From Aspidiotus rigidus (Eukaryota > Arthropoda > Insecta > Hemiptera > Diaspididae), in assembly GCA_035079385.1 (NCBI GenBank), contig JAVHKY010000001.1, positions 12,300,501 through 12,364,500 on the forward strand: 64,000 bases of DNA, written 5' to 3'. This document shows, piece after piece, positions 41,911 to 51,883 of this stretch. Position numbers and translations under genes: made by a program. The notes beneath the pieces are model-generated. The model saw only the letters and a list, made by a program, of their open reading frames with translations, was not told where the DNA came from and did no database searches. Position 1 is the first letter of the stretch. Each line of letters starts with the position of its first letter.

Positions 41911-43418
41911 CACCAATTTCGCGTCTGCTGTCCGCTCCAGTTAGCAGGGCAGCATCATCTGCGTACGCCGGAACCTGCACGTTTGCAGGCCAGCGCAGCC
42001 TCAAGAAGCTGTTGAACAGCAGCTTCCACCCGAGGGGCCCTAGCTTAGATCGCTGAGGGCACCCGCGGTCCAACGCTTTCCGAAAACAATCATAGTTAAG
42101 TGCGACCCGGCAATGCCTGTCTGAGAAATAATCCCGGAACAGCCGAGTCAAACACCGGCACCCCGATACAGCATCGACCGCTTCCAACATTTGCGGCCAG
42201 AGGGCATGATTGAACGCTTCACTGATATCCAGGAAGAGTCCCACGACATAGCGCCGCGGAGATCCCTGGACCTCTCCTATCAAGCGGTTTACGGCATCTT
42301 CAGTGCCTTTCCCTGCGCAGAACCCGTACTGCCGGCTATCAAGCCAAACCCTTGGTCTCCAGATCAACCTCCAGGCGCCTCTCCATCAAGTCTCCAGCCA
42401 TTTCCCGAGGGTATCGAGAAGACTGATAGGTCTGAGGGAGCTCTTTTGCCTGGGGTCCAGACTCGCATCTTTGACTAGGATCCGTAGCTCCGCCACCTTC
42501 CACGGACGCGGGAAGCGACCCGCGCGAAGGCAGCGGTTGAATAGCGCAACGAAGACATCAGGCGCTGCATCATAGGCTTTCTGGAGCATCTCGGCGGGAA
42601 TCCCGTCAGGCCCCGGTGCCTTCTTCAACTTCAGACGCTTAAGACTAGCTAACACCTCGCCAGCAAAGAAGCCGCCGACGGGGCACGCAGCAGACGCTGT
42701 AGGCAACGAACCGCATTCTGAGGGCCCCGGTTCGATGTGCAGACCGCAGCCGGGCAGTCCCGCACTGCCGCCCGAGACAAGCAAATCGGGCACTGCTAGC
42801 GGACTGATAGCCTGTAACTCCGACCAAGTTACCACACCAGACAAACCGGGCCCCGGGACAGTGTGCGAGCGATGGGAGGGCCCCGCCTCACCCATTACAG
42901 GCAAGTCGGTCACCGTCTCCGCACCACTATACTGCAACTCCACCCGAGTTATCCCAGACGTGGCTAGGTCACCTCCTTGGTCGTCACGCCGGACTAGCCT
43001 TGAGATCCTCGGCTGTAGGCACCAGCACGCCCATAATGAATCGCACGATGTCCTCCAGACCTTCAGACCCCGGGGCCTGGCCGGTGAGTGGACCGAGCGC
43101 CAGACCACCTGACCGGCCTTTCCTAGAGGCTACCTTATACCAGAGACCAAAGGGGTCATCTGTAGAGTTGTCTTGCACAAAAGTGCGCCAAGACTCATCC
43201 TTTGCTATTTGGATGGCTTGGCTATGACGATTTCTATGAGAGATATACTGCTGTTGCAAAGATCCCTCAGCAGTAGTCCCCTGCCCTCTGTGATACATGC
43301 GTCGTATCCGCCTGAGCGTCCTCTGCATGCCCGCCAACGACTCACTCCACCAGGGGGAGTAGCGAGGCACTTGCGGCGCATGCCATCGAATCAAGCCCTT
43401 AGCTGCTTCACACAACAT
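41897..43418 (-). pseudogene. R1-like ORF2: linker and reverse transcriptase
   Basis: The linker (APQVPRYSPWWSESLAGMQR, 43418 downward) shifts frame near 43000. The RT then runs KLKKAPGPDGIPAEML, LRPISLLDTLGKWLE, one in-frame TGA at about 42386, QYGFCAGKGTEDAVNRLI, YVVGLFLDISEAFNHALWP with the first catalytic aspartate, GCPQRSKLGPLGWKLLFN and YADDAALLTG (about 41935). The motif set and the order fit the R1 clade. It lacks the thumb and everything downstream. Confidence 0.8.
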
Positions 43419-43435
43419 TTGCTTTGTCTTTTTAG

Positions 43436-44261
43436 CTACGCTATCAATATTGTTATCGGAATCAGGGTCATCAAAGCCTGTAGAGAGTGAGCGAGCTTGT
43501 GGGTAAAGGAAGCCCAGTCGGCTTTCCGTACGTTATACAGCGCAAGGGTGCTTCGCTGTGCGGGCCAATTATCATCCAGAGCGTCCGCCCACAGTGAGAA
43601 GGTAATGAGTCTGTGGTTGGACTGCAGGGCATCAATCACATCCCAGCTAGACACAAAGCGGAATAGGTTTCCACTGCATACCGTTACGTCGATATTCGAC
43701 TCCTCCACCAATGATGAGTAAGTGACAAGGCGGTGGGGTTTGTTGATCACTACCAGATCACAAGAACCTAGAAAGTCCTCAATGATGAGACCCAGTGCCA
43801 CGTAGAGCATCGGCGCTGGCGCGATCTTATCATATATATCGGCCAGGCGGCTCAGAAATGGGGTCTTACCCAAACTGAATTGGAAATACGCGGACACGAT
43901 GTATACCTCTCGGTCATTGTACCTGAGGCCCGCACATACGATATGCGGATCTACAAAAGATGTAGCCCACATATCAATGGCGGGATTTACTAGTACTACC
44001 AATGACCATACGTCCCCACACAGGGGCAAGAACACAATTGAACCCTGAGAACAGGGGCAAGCAGCCGTTGACGACATAGGGCTCCTGAAGAAGGAGAATG
44101 TCTATTCCATTGTCAACGACAAAGTGCCGCAATTTTCCGGTGGAGATCCTTCCTCGGCCGAGGTTCACTTGACCAATCTTAAGGGGTCTCATGTACAGGA
44201 TGGTATCACGTACTGCGTACTGGCGATCATCCGGCCAAGTGCCTTGGTGCGGGCCGGGCAT
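43436..44261 (-). pseudogene. R1-like ORF2: APE-type endonuclease
   Basis: The start region (MRPLKIGQVNLGRGRIS, then DILLLQEPYVV, 44261-44000) carries the conserved N-terminal asparagine and glutamate motifs of AP-like endonucleases. The second part (44077-43436) has LVVLVNPAIDMW, YIVSAYFQFSLG and NIDVTVCSG, LQSNHRLITFSLW with the catalytic SNH-like site near 43630. A frameshift near 44000 separates the two. It nicks the target DNA in related elements. Confidence 0.75.
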
Positions 44262-44921
44262 TCCACAGAGTCTACCCGATGCGCTTTGGCAGCGTTGCCA
44301 GAGTTAGTCAGGCAGTTTACGCACTTTGGCGGGGAGTCACGCTTTTTGCACTGGGCATAGACGTGCCCGGCTCCGCCGCAGTGACTGAAAACGTTTTTTT
44401 CGCCCCGGCAATGCTTTTTAACGAGGCCGAATTGCTGGCATCGAAAACAACGCGCTATGCGAGTGTGATCTATGACTTGACAGGGTGGGTACTCAATAGC
44501 CAGCCTCTTCCAACCCAGCAACCGTGCCCGCACCTGTGGCGATACCGTAAGGATGACAGAGACCGGCCCCTTCTCCTTTTGGGGAAGGCGATGGGTGTCC
44601 TTGACGCTAACCTAACTTTTTTTTTTTTTTTTTTAAGGGCCCCCAATCCGAACTTTCTCGGTGGGGGAAATATATTGCCTATTTGTCCATCACTGAGTGT
44701 ACAGAGGCAGTGCTCAGTGATGGACGGAGAGACTATAATTATGGACTATGGGCTATTATAACTAGCCACTACTCCCCTACGTACTTACAAGTATATCGAA
44801 GGGAGTAGTGGGTTTTTCTTATGCTTAAGGCTACTTTGTAAATGGCTATTGTTTGGGTTACATGGATTACTATTGTAGTGTGAACTATTACAGATACTTA
44901 TGCTTAAGGCTAGTGGTATGA

Positions 44922-45032
44922 TAGAGAAATATACTCGCAAAGAGTAACGAACACAAATACTAGAACCGCAATTAAACAAACAAAACCAAGCGCTTTTGGC
45001 TAAACAGCTATTCTCACGGTAAACGCATTGAT
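44922..45032 (-). mobile_element. 111-bp miniature PLE in the LINE 3' UTR
   Basis: A 13-bp perfect direct repeat gctagtggtatga (44909-44921 and 45033-45045) brackets 111 bp that keep PLE tail landmarks: atactcgcaaagagtaac (ACTC/GAGT hairpin) near one end, ccaagcgcttttggc (the decayed GAAAGCGCTC box) in the middle with a GCT-gttt-AGC stem, and aaacgcattgat at the other end, close to the accgcattgattct terminus of PLE-A. It has no coding capacity. Confidence 0.65.
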
Positions 45033-45058
45033 GCTAGTGGTATGACTTATGCTTAAGG

Positions 45059-45487
45059 CTAGTTGGTGTTGCGGCAGGCACTGCCCTCTGCAGCTTGTCC
45101 GTCATCTTGAACTTTTGTCTCGCGTCTCAAACTTTTGTCTATTCTCTTCCATTGGGTTTCAACTTCTCTCCTCCACAGGTCTTTAACCACTGCGAAAAGA
45201 TAGTCCTTGGTTTCTCGATCATCTCCACATAACTTTGCTGGACGGTTTTCCTTATAAAGTTCGCAGTCAAGGAAAACATGGTTAGGGGTTTCATTCTCTG
45301 TACAACATCTGCACCGCGAGTCATCTCTCCTCAGGTATTGGCCAAATGTTCCATGCCCATTCAGGCCTTGGCGAAGCCAAAAGCACGGCGGGCTTTGTTT
45401 GATATCTATTCCAGGAAGGAGTGTCTTGGTCCAACTACCTTTTCGATGTGCTGCATCAATGTGCTTATATATATACTTGACGTTCAT
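45059..45487 (-). pseudogene. LINE ORF2 C-terminus (RNase H-distal cysteine motif)
   Basis: A 142-codon open frame contains PPCFWLRQGLNGHGTFGQYL, then CRCCTENETPNHVFLDCELY, the CCHC-like block at the C-terminus of R1- and Jockey-type ORF2 proteins. A polar tail follows (LWRREVETQWKRID). Upstream thumb residues to about 45730 are in other frames. It belongs to the 5'-truncated insertion. Confidence 0.75.
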
Positions 45488-47130
45488 GCGGTCTGCAAAA
45501 ACCGCGGAGGCATATTTTTAGCATTGCCCCAACTGTTCCTTCAAGGATGATCTTTCTTGCTTTAGTACTGTAACCAAATGTGTTTCGGCAGATTATACTT
45601 ATTTAGGCAGCTTTGTTCGTAGCCTTCATACCCATCTCTTTGCAGTGGGGTAGCCATGACAGATTTTCATCTAGCCAAACTCCTAAATATTTCATTGTGC
45701 TACCCCGCTGCAGTTCACTGTCAATGTTGAGGATGTATCAACCTAACCTAACCTCGCCCACTTCTGGGAGGTTGAGGTCGATCATGTCCCTAACGACCTC
45801 ATCATCCGACATACCCTTGGGCACATCAAAGACGCGGACCTCAGGACGGCAAAGCTCCTTGCCCTTTGCGACAAGGCCGTGCTGAGCCAGATTAGGCGAG
45901 TCCAGAAGCTTACTCCTGGACTGCTCATCCCGCTACTCAAACACTACCGAGTCACAAGCCGCATGAATGTGGTTGACACAGAGCCTCGCCTGTTGCAGTT
46001 TCGGTATCTTGGTCACAAGGGCCCTGATCTCTTCACCGCTTTTAGGCTCATCAGTGGTGGTTGCCTTGACGACCACCACCTTCCTATCATCTTGCGGCTT
46101 TGGCGGCGCCTTTACCTCCAAGCCTCCCACGCAAACCAGCGTAGATGCGCCCACAGCGCCCCCACCAATGCACCAATGGACTTGGCGGCTTGGGTACCCG
46201 TACCCGAGCGGCAACGGTTGCATAGGTCTTCTTCGACTGTTTTCCCCCACGCGCATCGCCTGAGCCAACCTTCTGTTGGGCCTCTGGGGAGCATGGGTAG
46301 CTATTGGTAACCGGCCCTGACTGAGCTTGTCGCAGGAGAAGCTCTACCTGGGCGCTCAGTCGGGCGTTCTGTACACAATACACTCGCGCCAGCCGCGCGA
46401 TCCCATCAGCCACCGCCTCAACGGACTGAGCAATGCTCTCTCTGCAGAGACAACGACCCTGGTTATCGCGCTGACCGAGCGCGAGCTTAATGTCCGTTAA
46501 CTAATCTAAAAGCTGACCTAGGTCAGCTTCCACATTAGGAGCAGGATTCGCCGCTGCCGTATGGCAAGCCGTTTCGTCACCACCGTTCGCTAATGAGCCC
46601 GAGGGCTCCAGGCTGACGGTGTCCCCCCCCAGACTGCAAGGAAGTACGGCTGCCCGTGTCAATCCTTTTTTTCTTTTTAGGAGGAGGTTTGACAATGGGT
46701 TCTGTCATTGTCATTGCCCGCCGCTGCTTTGTCAGTACGACAGCGTCCGATTCCAGATGCGTCGCTAGCCTCTCCCGGTTTTCCCGAGGACTTTCCAGGA
46801 TGACGAATCTCCCCCTTCCGGCCCCCGGGCCTTCTTGGCGTCCGCCCTGGCCGAAGCCGTTGCGGCGCCGCGTTTCCGTTTCAAACGGCGCTTACCCCGC
46901 GTCAAAACCGCCGACAGGCCCGACTCAGAGTCCGAAGACCCCTCGCCGCACCCCCCGCCAACAGCTGACCCATTGCCAGCGACGCCCGAAACGGGCACCT
47001 TCCCTGGCGAACCCATAGTGGGAACCCGGGTGCGTTTCGGAATTGCAAACTCGAGAGCCAAAGTCTTGGTGTACCCACCTCAAAGAAAAAAGTATAGGAA
47101 CGACCTGCTTTTGGTACTTAACACGTTGTT

Positions 47131-47356
47131 ATAGCGGGGAGCCTCCAAGAAGACCCTGTTTGGACAAGCGATCACTACACCGTTCCAGTCAATTCACCGC
47201 AGCGCAGGGGCTGAAAGGTCAAGACCACCTTGACTACCACCGTGGCTAGTTCCCTTGACTCAAAGCGAGCTCGGGGCCAAAGGAAACTAACCGGCAAAAC
47301 CTAACTCTTTACGCCTTAGAGCTCATAGAATAAAATGAGGACGACACCTGGAGGTG
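47131..47356 (-). other. R1-like 5' UTR
   Basis: Nearly identical to 28262-28497. Both start (minus strand) at ccaggtgtcgtcctcatttt and then diverge from the flanks, which defines the element's 5' end. Confidence 0.75.
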
Positions 47357-48290
47357 CGTGACCCTACGGTGTCTTCCGAGAAATAATCCCCAAGTTCGGA
47401 ACCAACTCAACTTGGGTAGTCCGATAAGGCTTCTGCGGATGATTGAAGGACCGCTGATATCCAAAGAGAGTCCCACAAGTCTCATGGCTTTCCCTGATCA
47501 AGCGGTTCACGGCATTTTCGGTGCCTCCACCAACATAGAATCCGTACTGCTGGGTATATACCAAACCTTTTCTCTCCCACTCAACATCCAAGTGTTTTAC
47601 CCTCAGGTTCTCCCACCATTCGCCGAGGGTATTGAAAAGTCTGACAAACACGTTCATGGATGTCAATTTTAGTTTACGGCACTTATAAATTATTGATACT
47701 TAATGAATCAATACCTCCCGTGGGGAGGCTGTTGTAGCAGCTGTCGCGGTCGAGCAGAACGAGTAGCTTAGGCTGCCAGCACAGCTGCTGTTTCCATTAG
47801 CTTTTGTTCTTCAGCCGCAATGCTTCCCTAGTTCTTGGAACGGATATTATTATTGCTTCTTCTCTTCACTATTTGAAATTTAAACTCAAAAGTTCGTTTA
47901 ATAGGACATGCTAATCTCGAACTTCCGATTTGATAATGAGTGTTTACTCAGAAGCTCTCGTCACAGAAATTTTTATCATGTGGCAGGTGTGGCTAATGAA
48001 AAACTGAAAATCGGGATTATTTTGTATTTTCGAAAAATTATTTTTTTAATTCATTCAAAAAATTTCAATCAAGGTATTGAAAAGGTTCATCGGTCTGAGA
48101 AAACTATTTTCTTTGAGGTTCAGACACGTATCTGTGATAAGGACACGCAGTTTAGGATCTGTGATAAAGACATGTACTTTTCTTACCTTCCACGGGCATA
48201 GAAAACGAACCGCTCGATGGCAATGGATTAACAAAGACTTCAGGTGTGGTATCGTAGGCGATCAGACACGATATACGACGTGTTGACTTG
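47357..48290 (-). pseudogene. Diverged R1-like RT fragment with an insertion
   Basis: The upstream part (48290-48073) matches the KVAELRIL...LRPISLLDT region in scrambled frames; the downstream part (47639-47364) reads QQYGFYVGGGTENAVNRLI. The two are separated by 433 bp (47640-48072) flanked by ggtattgaaaag at 47628-47639 and 48073-48084. It is older than the neighbouring copies, and R1-like copy 1 appears inserted at its 3' side. Confidence 0.6.
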
Positions 48291-48560
48291 TTAAGACCAA
48301 ACAACCGGATCGCCAATTTTTGATCCGTGATCCGCGATCTGATCTGTGCTCAGCCCTGATTCACAGCAGTGGACTGTGCAGATGAGCGAAGCGCGCGAAT
48401 TAGCGCGCCAGTACAGAATACCGCTGATTGAGACCAGAGATGGGCACGGATCGCGAAAATTTGATCCGGATGGCGGATCGCAAATCATCGGTCTTTCGGC
48501 GGATCGGATCAAGGATCAATCATCGTTCATTGAAAACAATCCGGATCACGGATCACGGAT
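48291..48560. repeat. GATC/CGGATC-rich degenerate repeat, possible hAT MITE ends
   Basis: Many ggatc, gatccg and cacggatc words occur on both strands. ccagagatgggcacggatcg at about 48432 and, inverted, cagggctgagcacagatcag at about 48332-48351 resemble each other and resemble hAT terminal sequences (CAGAGATGGG type). Eight-base target duplications were not found. Confidence 0.4.
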
Positions 48561-50845
48561 TAGTAACATTTCTTTGCGTATAATGTCGCGCCAAGACGCA
48601 TGCTTCGCTTCTAGGATGGCCCTGGTATTGTAATTTCTTTAGGGAAGGAATTGACTACACTGGCTATCCTCGTCAGTCGTACTTCTACTAGTTTAAATTT
48701 TTCCAGCAGATCGATATTAGCTCTGTTCCAAAGCAGATTTTCGTGAACTTCAGTTCAATTTACTGCTCGTGCAAGTTCGTTAATTAAAAAATCCTGTTTC
48801 GTACGCGTAATGAAGTAGAATATGAGGGAATGGTTCACATTTATCAGAGAAATATGTGGGTCTCTACTGGTTTTTGGCGAGTCGGATTTTCGGCAGCGAC
48901 AATTGGGAATCCGGTTTGCGCGAAAAACGCTGCAATAGAGGGAATGGTAGTTCGAGGGACTGGCAAAATTGATACAATTGTCACGTATGACTGGAGTTAT
49001 TTAATACACGGTGCAGTTTTACTGCTCGTTTACAATTGTTAATGGTTTTCTTTTTTTTTTTTTAGCTCTACTATATACTTGACTATAACTACCTTCGGAA
49101 TAGTTCTTATTCGTTTGTTTCTGTTGTTGTATCTTGTTTGCGTGTGCGTGTATAAAAAGAAGAAAACTGTTTGTTTGTCGGCTTTACGTCACCTGTCACA
49201 TGGGGCAAAACATAAAGCGCTCGATGCCGACCAGCCACCTCGATTAAAAACTGATCTGTTACGACCAAATAGAACAGCGAGAAAGATAGAAACTGAGACG
49301 ACGACGGAAACTAGAGGAAAAAAAAAAATCTGAAGTGGTATGATACGTTAACTGAAAAACAAGAATGTAGAAACAAAAGCCGTATTGATTTGCTCTCAGC
49401 TGGCTGATGGATACATTCTTCGGCATGCTGCAAATTTTCAATGTATATTAAATTGCGAGTCGAGTAGCTCTGTATTGCCGATTCCGATGTCGGCATTTAC
49501 GAACTGGATCCGGTTTACGCCGCGACCGCTCACTTCGAAGAAAATCACGGACGCATATACGTACACTAGATATAACCGCAAATTGCGTGCGAAAAAATGT
49601 AGACTAGTTTTATATGGCGGCGGTCATCAAATGCGGTATTACGAAATAATTAACGATATCATTCTCGCGCCGTACGCCGCCTATCATTTTTCCATTTAGA
49701 AAGCCGAGCTTGAGAAAATGAACGTGAAGAAGGATGAATTATTATGCAATCGTTTAATTGGTATAGCGAGCTTGTGAACGTGCAAGTTTAACTTATTAAT
49801 ATACCTATAAATCTAAGTCCTCCAAGTACTTCATGACACACCATTCAACGATGATTCGATTCAACGATTCGTAGGTACCTAAGGAATAAATTTAATTTTA
49901 GATATGGTAACAATAATTAATGTAACTAGAGCTTTTTCGAGATGAAGTGGCTTTTTAAAAAATTTAGGTGCTTCGTCAATTCTACCTTTCCTGATGAATT
50001 TTATGCCTAACATTCTACCTTCGAAATGATCATAGTTCAAACATTGCCTGAGCCTTTGTCTGCATACCACACGTATCTATCAGGGCTGTGATTCGGAAGT
50101 TTTTTCAACGGAGACAGCTGGGTAAATAACGTTTCGTAGTAAAATCCATAACCACTTTCGAAAATGCTTTCTTCCTCTTATTCTAGTATGTATTTGAGAA
50201 GTTTTTAAAGCTTCCTATTACTCTAAATTTCAAAAGAAAATCCTTATCGGTAATTGACATTTCCGTAGAATGAGACTTTTCCAAATTTACCAATTTATTG
50301 CCTAGTTATGCGGCCGAAGATTCGCTATGGACAACACAGTTTCCAACGCTCCAATACGCTTATGTTCCTCAGAACTTTTGGATTTCAGTCCATCATATTT
50401 AAGATTTTGGAACGCGTTATCCGAAACCAACGGTAACAGTTTCTTTGATGTTCCCGCGCAATATTGACTTAGTTTGGACAAATCTTGATGAGGTACATTT
50501 GATAATCAGAGTTTTCGACCGTTGACGGATTATCAAGGAATAAGTACATCTTGTGTTTATTAGTTAAGAGCAATGCTACGTAGAAAATCCCTATTGAAAA
50601 CGGGGACCTATGAGCGTGTACGCACACCCAAGGTGGTCCCTCAAAAACCGCACCTTTGGCACTGGTATCCACCCTTTGGAGCATTGCGACGGTAGTCCAG
50701 AGGGCGTCGAATTGAGAGTGGCCTGGCTCCATTTCTCCTCGAGTTCCGCACGCTGTGCAATGTTCTTCGATGAGGCCACTACAGGGGTCTACCCTACTGA
50801 CTGAGGGAGCGCTCAGCACTCAACCCGGAAATCAAGTAGTCCTGT
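48561..50845. other. No gene recognised
   Basis: Short open frames only. A T run lies near 49050-49064. No recognisable domain. Confidence 0.4.
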
Positions 50846-50907
50846 TCCATGGAATGTACGTGTTCAGAACTGTAATATCATCAGTATTGAAATGACGAAT
50901 GATTTCG
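50846..50907 (-). pseudogene. Inverted PLE-B C-terminal scrap
   Basis: Minus-strand codons EIIRHFNTDDITVLNTYIP match the C-terminus of the PLE protein. It abuts the plus-strand PLE-B body at 50908, so this copy is also head-to-head. Confidence 0.7.
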
Positions 50908-51692
50908 CCTTCTCTTCTTTATGGGTTGCCTAAAGTACAGAAACGAACACCCCAATGCAACCTGTGGTCTCTTTCGTTTCCTCCCCCACTTACCTCTTTG
51001 CTAAATTCCTGGACCGTCGGTTCAAAAACCGTATTGAATATGAGTTACCCCATTCGGTTTTGAATTCGGTGTCCTTGACTGATGCACTCAAGGATGTAAA
51101 ACTGCCTTTGAGCGCGATCCTTTGCTCGTTTGATATCGTGGGTCTGTTCCCAAATATCCCTAAAGCTGTCACCATGCAGCTTATAGGCCAGTTATTGGTC
51201 GCCTCCAATATCCCTCATAATGAATCCCAAGAATTTTTCAACCTTTTAAATATCTGTTGATCCTGGAATTTTTGTAAATTCGAAGGGAAATTTCTCGAGT
51301 TCCCTGATGAAATAGGGATCCCTATCGGATCACCTTTGGGCTCCCTCATCTCCGAAGTATTCATGTCGCAGTTTGAACTTGACCTCTTCTCCTCGGGTCA
51401 GGTGTTACTCAATCATATACCCTACTGGCACAGGTATGTTGATGAAGTTCTCTGTACGTGGACTGGTCGTCCAGATCTCCTTGGTGAGTTTCTGAGGTAT
51501 CTCAATTCACCATACCCTTCCATCAAATTTACTTTGGAAGTTGGTGGCTCTACGATCAAATTTTTGGATTTGTCGGTCTCAGTTAGAGATGGGATCCACG
51601 AGTTTGGAATATACAGAAAAGATACTACGACTGACGTTTTAGTCTGCGAAGCGTCATTCTGTCCTGTTGCTCATAAGTTAGCAGCTTTTATA
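50908..51692 (+). pseudogene. PLE-B RT, 5' part of split gene
   Basis: It shows QPVVSFVSSPTYLFAKFLDR, ILCSFDIVGLFPNIPKAV, a nonsense codon in NIC-SWNF near 51258, IGSPLGSLISEVFMSQFE, then HRYVDEVLC where the second catalytic aspartate of YVDD is glutamate, and FLDLSVSVRDGIHEFGIYRK. It stops at AHKLAAFI where PLE-A copy 4 was inserted. Confidence 0.85.
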
Positions 51693-51765
51693 AGCCCCAG
51701 ACGAAGTCATACTCAAGCGAGTAATACCAACGGAGTAATTTACAATTTTCGCCACAGAAATTAAA

Positions 51766-51808
51766 CGACGCCGGAGCGCTTTCGATTAAATAATCATTGT
51801 CAACCGGG
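51766..51808 (-). ncRNA. Hammerhead-like motif, PLE-A4 inverted tail
   Basis: Minus-strand copy of the box: CCCGGTTGACAATGATT, a loop of four, AATC, GAAAGCGCTCCGG. Confidence 0.4.
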
Positions 51809-51883
51809 ACTGGAAAGCGACTGAACCAACTCCGGCTGTAAACTAGAAACATACGAGGAAATCAGGATTGAACCAGCGAGTCC

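Larger units (their letters stand above)
44617..45742 (-). mobile_element. 5'-truncated LINE inserted in R1-like ORF1
   Basis: The minus-strand element starts in the RT thumb (STMKYLGVWLDENLSW, about 45700), continues to the C-terminal cysteine motif, and ends with an 18-base A-tail (T run 44617-44634). Direct repeats ctaacctaac at 44607-44616 and 45743-45752 border it; these are CCTAA-type telomere-like units. The 3' UTR has two perfect hairpins (44686-44724 and 44766-44811) and three copies of cttatgcttaaggcta (about 44818, 44897, 45047). Confidence 0.8.
44189..47061 (-). pseudogene. R1-like ORF1 (Gag-like), broken and interrupted
   Basis: N-terminal coding starts at about 47061 (MALEFAIPKRTRVPTMGSPG) with a basic stretch (RGKRRLKRKRGA); further pieces are LLLKRKKGLTRAA, IARLARVYCVQNARLS, KKTYATVAARVRVPKP and, near 45800, VRVFDVPKGMSDDEVVRDMI. 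After the LINE insertion the frame resumes with VSVILTVSPQVRARLLGW and zinc-knuckle remnants (CFRCQQFGLVKKHC, HCGGAGHVYAQC, CVNCL) ending at KALGRMIAST. One histidine and one cysteine of the knuckles are lost. In active elements ORF1 packages the RNA. Confidence 0.75.
41911..47356 (-). mobile_element. R1-like non-LTR retrotransposon, copy 1
   Basis: It is in minus orientation: 5' UTR 47131-47356, ORF1 (Gag-like, 44189-47061), ORF2 with APE endonuclease (43436-44261), linker and RT (41897-43418). It is truncated after the YADD box, where it joins copy 2. ORF1 is split by another LINE (44617-45742). The GC content is higher than the surroundings. R1-clade elements often have target specificity for rDNA or telomeric repeats; nothing at the 5' junction (47356/47357) shows such a target here. 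Confidence 0.8.

Noticed and set aside
44607..45754. A true telomere or interstitial telomere array
   Set aside because: Only two to three CCTAA units are present at each side; they are better explained as the flanks of the LINE insertion.
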